Shown: positions 27,437 to 36,181 of the stretch, in pieces | Layout: each line of letters starts with the position of its first letter | Numbering within the stretch: the first letter of the stretch is position 1 | Position numbers and translations under genes: made by a program | The notes under the pieces: model-generated | Told to the model about the DNA's origin: nothing | Databases searched by the model: none | What the model saw: only the letters and a program-made list of their open reading frames with translations | Origin: DASUBV01 sp963822485 | Lineage (GTDB): Bacteria > Actinomycetota > Actinomycetes > Streptosporangiales > Streptosporangiaceae | Direction: 5' to 3' | Assembly (NCBI GenBank): GCA_963822485.1 | Contig: CAWGHW010000036.1 | Location: forward strand, 1-64,000 | Length of the DNA stretch: 64,000 bases

Positions 27437-30287
27437 ATGAACCTGACATCGGTTCCAGACAGGACTCGCATGGAGTTCGGACTCCTCGGCCCTCTGCGCG
27501 TGGCGGCGAGCGGCGGCGAGCTGACGTTCCCGGCCCGCCAGCGGACGGTGCTGGCCGTGCTGCTGCTGCGGGCCAGCCAGATCGTCACCGTGGACGCGCT
27601 GGCCGCGGTGCTGTGGGACGGCGAGCCCCCGCCGGGCGCGCGGAACACGATTCAGGGCTACGTCAAGCTGATCCGCCAGAGGCTGGGCCCGGAGGACAGC
27701 CGGCGCCTGGTCACCCGCGGGCCGGGCTACCAGCTCACGGTGGCCGGCGCTGAGCTGGACACCGACCGCTTCAGCGGCCTGTGCGACGAGGCCAGGACGG
27801 CGGCCGAGCGGGGCGACTGGGCCGCGACGGCGCGCCTGCTGGCCGAGGCGCTGGCGCTGTGGCGGGGCGAGCCGCTGGCCGACGTGCCCGCGCCCGCGCT
27901 GGCCCGCGACGAGCTGCCGCGGCTGACCGAGCTGCGGCTGACCGCCCTCGAGGCGCGCATCGACGCCGACCTGCGGCTGGGCCGGCACGCCGGCCTGGTC
28001 GCCGAGCTGGGCCAGCTGACCAGCGCCCATCCGCACCGCGAGCGGTTCGGCGGCCAGCTCATGCTGGCCCTGTACCGCTGCGGCCGGCAGGCCGAGGCGC
28101 TGGCCGCGTTCCGGCACGCCCGCGAGATCCTGCGGGCCGAGCTGGGCATCGAGCCGGGGCCCGAGCTGGCCCGGCTGCACGAGCGCATGCTGGCCGGCGA
28201 CCCGGAGCTGAGCGCCGGCCCGGAAGCGCCCGTCGCGGGCGACGGGGCCGGCCACGGGCCGCTCGCCGAGGTCCCGGATCCGCCCGCCCAGCTCCCCCCG
28301 GACACGCTCGACTTCACCGGGCGCGAGCCGCAGGTCCGGATGCTCTGCGACGCCCTGGCCGCCGAGCCCGACACCAGCCGGCCCGGCGCGGTGGTCATCT
28401 CGGCCATCTCGGGCATGGGCGGCATCGGCAAGACGGCGCTGGCCATCCACGTGGCCCACCGGCTGCGCGACCGGTTCCCCGACGGCCAGCTCTACGTCAG
28501 CCTGCAAGGCGCCGGCCGAGCGCTCGGGCCCGGCGAGGTACTGGCCCGGTTCCTGCGCGCCCTGGGCGTGCCCGACGCGGCCATCCCGGCCGACGACGCC
28601 GAGCGGGCGGCGCGCTACCGCACCGAGATGGCCGGCCGGCGGATGCTGGTCGTGCTCGACGACGCCCGCGACGCGGCCCAGGTCCGGCCGCTGCTGCCGG
28701 GCGCCGCGGGCAGCGGGGTCATCGTCACCTCGCGCAGCAGCCAGCTCGGAACGCCCGGCCTGGCCGGCGCGCTGCTGCTGGACCTGGACGTGCTCGCGCC
28801 GGCCGAGGCGCGGGCGCTGTTCACCGCGATCGTCGGCCCGGCCAGGGCCGCGGCCGAGCCGGCCGGCCGTGGACCGGGTGCTGGACTGCTGCGGCGGCCT
28901 GCCGCTGGCGGTGCGCATCGCCGGGAGCCGGCTGCGCTCCCGGCCGGGCTGGAGCGTCGGCCACCTCGGCGCGCGGCTGGCCGACGCGCGGCTCCGGCTG
29001 GCCGAGCTGGCCAGCGGCGACCTGGGCGTCCGGGCCAGCTTCGGGGTCAGCTACGAGGCCCTGCCCGCCGACGCGGCCCGGGTGTTCCGGCGGCTCGGGC
29101 TGGCCGACGCCGCCGAGCTGCCGCTGCCCGCCATCGCCGCGCTGGCCGGCCTGCCCGCCGCCGAGACCGCCGCGGCGCTGGAGATCCTCACCGACGCCCA
29201 CCTGGCCGGGTCCCCGGCCCCGGACCGGTTCCGGCAGCACGACCTGCTGCGCCGCTACGCGGCCGAGGTCGCGGAGCGGGACGAGCCGGAGGCGGAGCGG
29301 CGGGCCGCGGTCGGCCGCCTGCTGCGCTGGTACGGCGACCAGGCCGTGCTGGCCACCTGGGTGCTGGAGCCCGCCCGCCGGTTCCCGGCCGCGCTGCTGC
29401 CCCAGCCGGCCACCGAGCCGCTGGCCCTGACCGACCCGGCGGCGGCCCTGGGCTGGTACGAGACCGAGCTGCCCGCCCTGCTGGCCGCCGCCCGCCAGGC
29501 CGAGCGGGAGGGCCGGCCCGACATCGCCGCCCAGATCGCCCCGGCCATGTGGGACTTCTTCCAGCGCGCGCCGTACCCGCAGGAGTGGATCGAGGTCTGC
29601 GAGCTCGGCCTGCGCTGTGCCCGGCACCTGGGCGACGACGCCGTGCTGAGCTGGCTGCTGGCCTGCCTGGGCGGCACCTGGATGCTGACCGGCCGCATCG
29701 AGGCGGGCCGCGACTGCCTGGAGGAGGCGCTGGCCATCCGGCGGCGGACCGGCGACCGGACCGGCGAGGCCGCGGTGCTGAACAACCTGGGCGTCGGGAT
29801 GTCCGAGGCGGGCCGGTACGCCGAGGCCCTGGACTACCTGCGGCCGGCCCTGGACATCTTCGTCTCGCTCGGCGCCCGGCTGTTCGAGGGACTGACGCTG
29901 GGCAACGCCGGCGAGGCGCTGCTGGGCCTGAAGCGGCACGACGAGGCGCTGGACTACCTGGAGCGGGCGCTGACGATCACCAGGGAGACCGGCGAGCGGC
30001 ACGGGCTGGGCCTGACCGAGAGCACGCTGGGCGACGTCTACCTCGATCTCGGGCGGCTCGACGAGGCGGTCGCGCACTACCGGCAGGCGCTGGCCGCCCT
30101 GGATGACACCGAGATCGATCACCAGGATCAGGCCCACGTGCTGGTCAGCCTGGGCCAGGCCCTGGCCGGCCTGGACCGGCCCGGCGAGGCCCGCCAGGTC
30201 CGGCTGACCGCGCTGCCGATCCTGGACCGGCTGGGCGACCCGCGGGCCGCCCAGCTGCGCGAGCAGCTAGCGGCCACAACCGCCTGA
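27437..30287 (+). pseudogene. AfsR/SARP-type regulator with NB-ARC and TPR domains, one frameshift
   Basis: Activator of secondary metabolism type. Order of domains: winged-helix DNA-binding domain (MEFGLLGPLRV ... ARNTIQGYVKLIRQRLG, residues 1-100); bacterial transcriptional activator domain (LAEALALWRGEPLADVP, LALYRCGRQAEALAAFRHAR, residues 100-255); NB-ARC ATPase with Walker A SGMGGIGKTALAIHV and Walker B MLVVLDDARD; then about 300 residues of TPRs (GEAAVLNNLGVGMSEAGRYA, GLTESTLGDVYLDLGRLDEA). A frame change near 28,865 joins EPAG to DRVLDCCGGLPLAVRIAGSR. ATG 27470 is the conventional start; ATG 27437 is also possible. It lies 116 bp from, and is divergent from, the rRNA methyltransferase, and may control it. 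Confidence 0.85.
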
Positions 30288-30444
30288 CCAGCGGCGATTC
30301 GCGCCGCTGCGAACTATCGGGCGCGGGCGCCGCAAAGCCCTAGCAGATCATGCACGGTGCAATCAGCTCGTCAGAGCCGATTTGCATCGCCCGGGACCGC
30401 TACGTATGTTTGGGCGCTGCGGCAAAGCAACCCCGACAAGGAGG

Positions 30445-31071
30445 ATGATGAGGGTACGAACGCGGATAATTACCGCAGTGGGTACGGGCACCGCCATAAC
30501 GGTCCTGGCAGCAGGACCGGCGATGGCCAGCACCCACACTGTGCAGGCTGGTGAGACACTCAGTGGCATCGCCGCACAGTCCGGGCAATCACTCGCGCGG
30601 GTGGAGGCGGACAACCCGCAGATCACCAACCCGAACGTCATCACCGTAGGTGAGCTCGTGCACGTGTGGGGCGGTAACGCCTCGCTGGCACCGCTGCGGG
30701 CGCAGTCCGGCGGCAGCACGAAGAGCAGCACGTCGCAGGGCAGCACGACGCAGGGCAGCACGGCGCAGGCCAGCGACTCGCAGGCCAGTTCCGCGTCGGC
30801 CAGCGGCTCGCAGTCGAGCAGCACCCCGGCCAGCACCAGCAGCGGCACCGGCTCCGCGCCGTCGTCGTTCCAGCAGTGCGTGGCCTGGCGCGAGTCGTCG
30901 AACACGCCGACCGACCCGGATGGCCTGTACGGCATCCTGCCCAGCACCTGGCAGAGCCTGGGTTACTCGGGCACGGCCGGGCAGGCGTCGGTCGCGCAGC
31001 AGGACCAGGCGTTCCAGCGCCTGTACGCCCAGGACGGCACCTCGCCGTGGGCCCAGTACGACGGCTGCTAG
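30445..31071 (+). CDS. Secreted LysM protein with transglycosylase-like (Rpf-like) domain
   Basis: The start is ATG 30445 or 30448 right after AAGGAGG. A signal peptide (TAVGTGTAITVLAAGPAMAS) is followed by one LysM domain that binds peptidoglycan (THTVQAGETLSGIAAQSGQS), a Ser/Gln/Ala-rich linker of about 65 residues, and a C-terminal domain FQQCVAWRESSNTPTDPDGL ... YGILPSTWQSLG. The Glu in CVAWRESS is where the catalytic acid sits in resuscitation-promoting and SLT-like enzymes. It probably trims cell-wall peptidoglycan during growth or germination. Genes of this type are often under a c-di-AMP riboswitch; none was found upstream here. Confidence 0.85.
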   Translation: MMRVRTRIITAVGTGTAITVLAAGPAMASTHTVQAGETLSGIAAQSGQSLARVEADNPQITNPNVITVGELVHVWGGNASLAPLRAQSGGSTKSSTSQGSTTQGSTAQASDSQASSASASGSQSSSTPASTSSGTGSAPSSFQQCVAWRESSNTPTDPDGLYGILPSTWQSLGYSGTAGQASVAQQDQAFQRLYAQDGTSPWAQYDGC

Positions 31072-31105
31072 GTCACGCCGCGACTAGCAGCGCACAAAAA
31101 GGGTC

Positions 31106-31248
31106 GAGGCCCCGGCCGGAGTTCCTCCGGCCGGGGCCTCTCTTGTGCTGCAAACAGCATTGCGCCCCGGCCGGAGTTCCTCCGGCCGGGGCCTCTCTTG
31201 TGCTGCAAACAGCCATTGCGCCCCGGCCGGAGATTCTCCGGCCGGGGC
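31106..31248. terminator. Triple tandem hairpin terminator, 56-57 bp period
   Basis: Three near-identical stem-loops, 31106-31140, 31164-31192 and 31220-31248, each with the stem CCCCGGCCGGAG/CTCCGGCCGGGG around TTC or ATT. The spacers CTCTTGTGCTGCAAACAGC are also repeated. They separate the LysM gene from the convergent response regulator. Confidence 0.85.
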
Positions 31249-31286
31249 GTTTCCTGTGCGCCGGGCGCCTCCTGGCTAAGGCCGAG

Positions 31287-31961
31287 CTACTGCTCGCGGT
31301 GGCCGGGGGTGAGCAGGCCGCGGTTGTAGGCCTCGGCCACGGCGGCCGCGCGGTCGCTGACCCCGAGCTTGGCGTACAGGTGCAGCAGGTGGGTCTTGAC
31401 CGTGGCCTCGCTGATGAACAGCCGGGCGGCCACGTCCTTGTTGGTGCCGCCGGCGGCGACCAGGCCCAGCACCTCGCGCTCGCGCTGGCTGAGCGGCTCG
31501 GCCTCGGGCGCGCGGACCCGGCCCATGAGGCGGCTGGCCACGGCGGGCGACAGCACGGCCTGGCCCTGGGCGGCCGCCCTGGCCGCCCGCAGCAGCTCGG
31601 CCCGTGGCGCGTCCTTGAGCAGGTAGCCGGTGGCCCCGGCCTCGATGGCGGACAGCACGTGGCTGTCGGTGTCGTAGGTGGTCAGCACCAGCACCCGGGC
31701 GGGACTGCCACGCCGGGCCAGCTCCCCGATGGCGGTCACGCCGTCCATCCCCGGCATGCGCAGGTCCATGAGGATCACGTCGGGCTCCAGCAGGCCGGCC
31801 AGCCGGACGGCCTCGGCGCCGTCACCCGCTTCGCCGACCACCTCGAAGCCGGGCTCGTCGCTGAACATGCCGCTCAGGCCGTCGCGCACGACCGGGTGGT
31901 CGTCGGCGATCAGCAGCCGGATGACGGCCCCGCCGGGGGCCGCGCTGGGGCCGGCGGTCAC
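31287..31961 (-). CDS. NarL/FixJ-family response regulator
   Basis: A 224-residue protein with a receiver domain (LLIADDHPVVRDG acidic pair, phospho-acceptor Asp in VILMDLRMPGMDG, Lys in YLLKDAPR) and a LuxR-type HTH (LSQREREVLGLVAAGGTNKD then VAARLFISEATVKTHLLHLY). GTG 31961 overlaps the TGA of the sensor kinase by 4 bases. Its targets are probably the ABC permease operon upstream or the neighbouring exporter, by analogy with the arrangement in other actinobacteria. Confidence 0.92.
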   Translation of the reverse strand: MTAGPSAAPGGAVIRLLIADDHPVVRDGLSGMFSDEPGFEVVGEAGDGAEAVRLAGLLEPDVILMDLRMPGMDGVTAIGELARRGSPARVLVLTTYDTDSHVLSAIEAGATGYLLKDAPRAELLRAARAAAQGQAVLSPAVASRLMGRVRAPEAEPLSQREREVLGLVAAGGTNKDVAARLFISEATVKTHLLHLYAKLGVSDRAAAVAEAYNRGLLTPGHREQ

Positions 31962-33334
31962 GGGGCCTCGCTCAGGGTGGCCGGGGCGGTGACCTCCGGG
32001 CCGGGGGCGACGACGGGACCGACGGGCAGGCTGGCCGAGATGGTGGTCCCGGCGCCGGGCTCGGACTCGATGGTCAGCGACCCGGCCAGCCCCTCAACCC
32101 GCTCGCGCATGGCGGTCAGCCCGTACCCGCCCATGGGCGGCCCGTCCCCGGAGTCCGGGGCGGGGCCGGGTGCGCGGGGAGTACCAATGTTATGGATCTG
32201 TTCTCCAGTCCGCGGCGTGAAGCCGCTGCCGTCGTCGCGGATGTCCAGCGTGACCTGGTCGCCGAAGTAAGACAGGGTGAGGCCGACCCGGCTGGCGGCG
32301 GCGTGCTTGGCCACGTTGGCCAGGGCCTCCTGGGCGGTGCGCAGCAGCGTCAGCTCGGCCTGGGGCGGCATCGGGCCGACCGGGCCGGTCGTGGTCACGG
32401 TGGCGGGCACGCCGTGCAGGGCGGACCAGCGCTCGGTCACCTGGCGCAGGGCCTGCTCGATGCGGCCGTGCTCCAGCGGCTCGGGGCGCAGCGCGTGCAC
32501 GGACCGGCGGGCCTCGGACAGGCTCTCCCTGGCCAGCCGCTGGGCGGCGTCCAGGTGCCGGCGGCGCTCGGCGTCCTGGCTGACCTGGTCGGCCGCCTGG
32601 AGCTGGGTGATGATCCCGGCCAGGCTCTGGGCCAGGGTGTCGTGGATCTCGCGGGCCATCCGCTCCCGCTCGTCGGAGACGCCGGCCTCCCTGGCCTGGG
32701 TGAGCAGTTGCTCGTGCAGGCCGGCGTTCTCGGCCAGGGTGATCTCCAGCTTGCGGTTGGCCTCGCTGAGCTCGGCCACGGCCTGGCGGCGCTGCTCGCT
32801 CTCCTCGGTGCCCTTGAAGGCGAAGAAGATGACGCCGCAGGCTACGAGCACGTTGACGACGATCAGCCCGCAGTACAGGCCGATGGCACCGGCGGTCGCC
32901 TTGGGCAGCCCGCCGTCCTGCGAGGTGGCGGTGATCACGGCCACGGCGGCGGCCCCGGCCAGCCGCCACCGGCGGGGCAGGAAGAAGGTGAAGAAGTAGC
33001 CGGTGTAGGAGAAGAAGCCGAACAGCGGCGCCCGGATCACCAGCACGGCCATGAGGATCAGCAGGACACTGAACCACACGCTCATCCAGCGGGTCCGCTG
33101 GCGCCAGGCGGGGTGCAGGGTGAACCCGAACAGCAGCCAGGCCCCGGCCACCGCGGCGATGCCCAGCGTGATCAGGGTCCGGCCGAGACCGGGGTAGAGG
33201 ACCGGGGTAATGGCGGACGCCACGACCAGCATGAAGTAGGGCAGGGTGCCGAGGAGGGGGCCTTCGAGGCGCTCCGAGGCGCTCAGCGCGCCTGGCCCTC
33301 TCGTGGCCCGCGCCGACGGGTTCTCCCAGCTCAT
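31958..33334 (-). CDS. Sensor histidine kinase, HisKA_3 type
   Basis: About 458 residues from ATG 33334 (MSWENPSARATRG). Five or six N-terminal transmembrane helices (residues 25-170) are followed by a coiled coil (ELSEANRKLEITLAENAGLH), the dimerisation box ERMAREIHDTLAQSLAGIIT with the phosphorylated His, and an HATPase domain (LLRTAQEALANVAKHAAASR, then LDIRDDGSGF and GGYGLTAMRERV). It is translationally coupled to its response regulator. The membrane-embedded sensor without a large outer loop suggests it senses membrane stress, possibly via the adjacent ABC-2 permease. That is inference. Confidence 0.92.
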   Translation of the reverse strand: MSWENPSARATRGPGALSASERLEGPLLGTLPYFMLVVASAITPVLYPGLGRTLITLGIAAVAGAWLLFGFTLHPAWRQRTRWMSVWFSVLLILMAVLVIRAPLFGFFSYTGYFFTFFLPRRWRLAGAAAVAVITATSQDGGLPKATAGAIGLYCGLIVVNVLVACGVIFFAFKGTEESEQRRQAVAELSEANRKLEITLAENAGLHEQLLTQAREAGVSDERERMAREIHDTLAQSLAGIITQLQAADQVSQDAERRRHLDAAQRLARESLSEARRSVHALRPEPLEHGRIEQALRQVTERWSALHGVPATVTTTGPVGPMPPQAELTLLRTAQEALANVAKHAAASRVGLTLSYFGDQVTLDIRDDGSGFTPRTGEQIHNIGTPRAPGPAPDSGDGPPMGGYGLTAMRERVEGLAGSLTIESEPGAGTTISASLPVGPVVAPGPEVTAPATLSEAP

Positions 33335-33375
33335 CGTGACCCCACTCGTGATGCGTGACCCGCACACCGGCGAAC

Positions 33376-34191
33376 TCACTCCCAGCGGAACAATCTAGCC
33401 GCAGCCACCGCAAACACAACCGCGTAGGCGGCCAGGGTGATCAGCTGGATGGGGTGCGGCCACTGGCCCAGCCAGGAATCCTGCAGCGCCTGCACGGCCG
33501 CGCCGAGCGGGGTGGCGTGGCTGATGTGCCGCAGCACCGCGGGCATGTCGGCGATGGGCAGCCACAGCCCGGCGAAGAACATCAGCGGGAAGAACGTGAT
33601 CGCGCCCAGGGCGTTGGCGGCCTTGCCGGTAGCGGCGACCGCGGCGTAGAGCAGGCCGATGCCGAACAACGCGAGGATGGCCAGGGCGGCGGCGAGCGCG
33701 AAGCCGGCCGCCTGCCGGGGCAGCGGCACGTGATAGGCGATCCGGGCCACGGCCAGGATCAGCGCCAGGGTGATCACCGACATCCCGGTGCAGAGGATGA
33801 GCTGCGCGGCGAGCACCCGGCGCGGGCCCACCGGGGTCAGGGCCAGCCGGCGCAGCACGCCCTTCTCCCGGTACCCGGCCAGCGTGGCGGGCAGCACGTT
33901 GAGGGCCAGCATGGCCAGCACGAACGCGATCAGGATCGGCACATAGGCGTCCAGGACGCTGACGCCGGGCACGGCCTTGTTCACCGGGTCGCGGAAGCCG
34001 GGGATGCTGCCGAAGATGATCAGCAGCACGATGGGGAAGCCGATGCCCCAGAAGAGCCCGACCCGCTCGCGGGCGAACAGCCGCAGCTCGGTGAGGGTGA
34101 GCTGGCGCAGCACCGGCGGGGCTGGCGGACGCGTGGGGGCGGGGGCGGCACGGTGCGGTGACGAGGAGTGCGGTGACGAGGAGATTGCCAT
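33376..34191 (-). CDS. ABC-2 type transporter permease
   Basis: About 271 residues from ATG 34191, with GGAG five bases upstream. Six helices: FARERVGLFWGIGFPIVLLI, YVPILIAFVLAMLALNVLPA, LILCTGMSVITLALILAVAR, FALAAALAILALFGIGLLYA, AITFFPLMFFAGLWLPIADM and ITLAAYAVVFAVAAARLF. It has the ABC2_membrane fold of drug and lipid exporters. The ATP-binding subunit is not beside it: the next gene upstream is an MFS exporter. The kinase start follows its stop by about 40 bp, so permease, kinase and regulator look like one operon. The partner ATPase must be encoded elsewhere or was lost. Confidence 0.85.
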   Translation of the reverse strand: MAISSSPHSSSPHRAAPAPTRPPAPPVLRQLTLTELRLFARERVGLFWGIGFPIVLLIIFGSIPGFRDPVNKAVPGVSVLDAYVPILIAFVLAMLALNVLPATLAGYREKGVLRRLALTPVGPRRVLAAQLILCTGMSVITLALILAVARIAYHVPLPRQAAGFALAAALAILALFGIGLLYAAVAATGKAANALGAITFFPLMFFAGLWLPIADMPAVLRHISHATPLGAAVQALQDSWLGQWPHPIQLITLAAYAVVFAVAAARLFRWE

Positions 34192-34304
34192 GTCTCCAGG
34201 GTCGCCGCCGGGAGGCCGGGCGGGCATCGCCCGGCCGGGTGCGCCGGGACGGCCGCGGGCTGATCTGGCGCTGCGCCGGGTGGCGTACCGCGCATCAGCC
34301 GATC

Positions 34305-34340
34305 GGCTGATCAGCGGGCTGGGACCAGGGCTGATCAGGG
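34305..34340. repeat. 12-bp near-repeat at the stop of the third DHA2 exporter
   Basis: GGCTGATCAGCG (34305-34316) and GGCTGATCAGGG (34329-34340). The second holds the minus-strand TGA at 34335-34337. It resembles the stop-anchored repeats elsewhere, but only two copies are clear. Confidence 0.4.
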
Positions 34341-35786
34341 CGTGCGGACCGGGACCTTGGGCGTGTCGGGCATGAGCAGCTCGGCGGTCCGCTGGGCGGT
34401 GCCCCTGGCCCAGGTGCCGGAGGTCAGCAGCCCGAGCAGCAGCACCAGGGCGCCGCAGCCGGCCACGATCCACCAGCCCGCGTGGCTGGCCGTCGCGAAC
34501 CCGGTGCGCAGCGGCCCGGTCAGCGCGGACACCACGACCGAGCCGATGATGGCCACGCCGAGCGACCCGCCGACCTGGCGGCTGGTCGAGGCGATGGCCG
34601 CGGCCACGCCGGCCTGCGTGCGGGGCATGCCGGACACGGCGGTGTTGGTGATCGGCGCGTTGACCACCCCGAAGCCGATCCCGAAGATCACGTAGGAGGC
34701 GATCAGCCAGGCCATCGAGGTGGTGGCGGTGAGCTGGGTCAGCATGAGGCCGGACACCGCGATGCACGGCCCGGCCACCAGGAGCGGCAGCCGCGGCCCG
34801 CGGCTGCCGACGATGCGCCCGGACAGCGGCGCGCAGACGATGGTCACGGCGGCCATGGGCACGGTGTACAGGCCGGCCAGCAGGGCCGAGTAGCCGCGCA
34901 CGTCCTGCAGGTAGAGCGTGTTGAGCAGCAGGAAGCCGGCCAGCGCCGCGAACGCGCTGACCGCGATCAGCGTCGCGCCGGAGAACGGCGCGCTGCGGAA
35001 GAACCGGATGTCGATGAGCGGCTCATCGCGGCGGGACTCGACCACGATGAGCAAGGCCAGCGCCACCACGGCCACGGCGAAGCAGATGATGATCTCGGGC
35101 GAGGACCAGCCGTGGCCGGGACCCTCGATGATCCCGTAGACCAGGGACGCCAGCGTGAGGATGACCAGCACCTGGCCCACCGGGTCCACCCGGCGCGGAT
35201 GCGGCGCTCGCGACTCGGGCACGTACAGCGCGGTGAGCGCGATCGCGGCCAGGCCGACCGGGATGTTGACCCAGAAGATGCCCCGCCAGCCCACGGTGTC
35301 CACCAGCACGCCGCCGACCACCGGGCCCAGGGCCAGGCTGATGCCGACCACGCCGCCCCAGATGCCGATGGCCCTGGCCCGCTCCTTGGGGTCCAGGAAG
35401 GTGTTGGTGATGATCGACATCGCGACCGGGTTGAGCATCGAGCCGCCCAGCGCCTGGAGCATCCGGAACGCCACCAGCCAGCCCAGGCCCGGCGCCAGGC
35501 TGCACAGCAGGGACCCGACGGTGAACGCGGCCAGGCCGGTCTGGAAGGTGCGCCGCCGCCCGATCCGGTCGGCGGTGGACCCGGACAGCATCAGGAAGCT
35601 GGCCAGCACCAGCGTGTAGGAGTCGATGATCCATTGCAGGCCGGACACGGAGGCGTGCAGTTCGCGCTGGATCGACGGCAGGGCGACGTTCACGATCGTG
35701 CTGTCGAGTCCGACGATCAGCAGGCTCATGCAGCAGATGGCCAGGATCAGCATCCGGCGGCCATAGGTCATCTCGTCGACGTTCAT
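34335..35786 (-). CDS. DHA2-family MFS exporter (third copy)
   Basis: About 483 residues from ATG 35786, with GGAAG upstream. Fourteen helices; IVGLDSTIVNVALPSIQREL in helix 1, ADRIGRRRTFQTG as motif A, GPVVGGVLVDTVGWRGIFWV as motif C. The long ORF upstream of 35786 has no membrane character and is not included. The closest functional type is multidrug exporters of the EmrB/Stp group. No dedicated TetR gene is adjacent; a 14-bp hairpin lies in the upstream region shared with the Clp-N gene. Confidence 0.88.
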   Translation of the reverse strand: MNVDEMTYGRRMLILAICCMSLLIVGLDSTIVNVALPSIQRELHASVSGLQWIIDSYTLVLASFLMLSGSTADRIGRRRTFQTGLAAFTVGSLLCSLAPGLGWLVAFRMLQALGGSMLNPVAMSIITNTFLDPKERARAIGIWGGVVGISLALGPVVGGVLVDTVGWRGIFWVNIPVGLAAIALTALYVPESRAPHPRRVDPVGQVLVILTLASLVYGIIEGPGHGWSSPEIIICFAVAVVALALLIVVESRRDEPLIDIRFFRSAPFSGATLIAVSAFAALAGFLLLNTLYLQDVRGYSALLAGLYTVPMAAVTIVCAPLSGRIVGSRGPRLPLLVAGPCIAVSGLMLTQLTATTSMAWLIASYVIFGIGFGVVNAPITNTAVSGMPRTQAGVAAAIASTSRQVGGSLGVAIIGSVVVSALTGPLRTGFATASHAGWWIVAGCGALVLLLGLLTSGTWARGTAQRTAELLMPDTPKVPVRTP

Positions 35787-35919
35787 CACTTCCAGTATGC
35801 CTGCCGATGCTTGCTGCTCAGCAACTAACCTTCTCGGGTGGGCCAGCCACCCCGCACCAGGCCGCCCGGCGCTGACCAGCGGGGGTCGCCGCCCGGCGCT
35901 GGCCTCGTTCATGATCGCG

Positions 35920-35952
35920 CGGACTTTTCAGTCGTATTGACTGAAAAGTCCG
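35920..35952. promoter_or_regulatory. Perfect 14-bp inverted repeat in the divergent exporter/Clp-N region
   Basis: CGGACTTTTCAGTC (35920-35933) pairs with GACTGAAAAGTCCG (35939-35952) around GTATT. It is about 134 bp upstream of the exporter start and 230 bp upstream of the Clp-N start. It could be an operator, or a terminator of a lost transcript. The rest of the 395-bp gap holds no gene that I can support. Confidence 0.6.
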
Positions 35953-36133
35953 GGTGATGATGAATGAGGCGATTACGGCGGGGCGAAAGCCGGGATTCGG
36001 CCAGGTATTAGGTGAGTCGGGAGGGATCACCGGGGCGAACGATGCGGTCGGGGCGTGTGGGGTCGCCTGGGCGCGCCGCGCTGGCGCACCCCGGTCGTGG
36101 GTGTCCCGTTCGGCGCCCGGCGCGGTCCGGTTC

Positions 36134-36179
36134 GTCAACTCTGGGTTGACGGCCTGGGCGACGTCAACTTATGGTTGAC
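36134..36179 (+). promoter_or_regulatory. Two GTCAAC-N5-GTTGAC palindromes immediately before the Clp-N gene
   Basis: GTCAACTCTGGGTTGAC (36134-36150) and GTCAACTTATGGTTGAC (36163-36179) have centres 29 bp apart. The second ends 2 bases before the ATG at 36182. Such paired identical palindromes over the start region are typical of an autoregulatory operator. Confidence 0.75.
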
Positions 36180-36181
36180 GC

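Noticed and set aside
30288..30444. c-di-AMP (ydaO) riboswitch before the LysM gene
   Set aside because: Genes of this type often have one, but the GGGGGACCCA and CGUCAGCUAACC blocks are absent.
31106..31248. CRISPR-like array
   Set aside because: The repeats are terminator hairpins with repeated spacers, and only three units; no cas gene is present.
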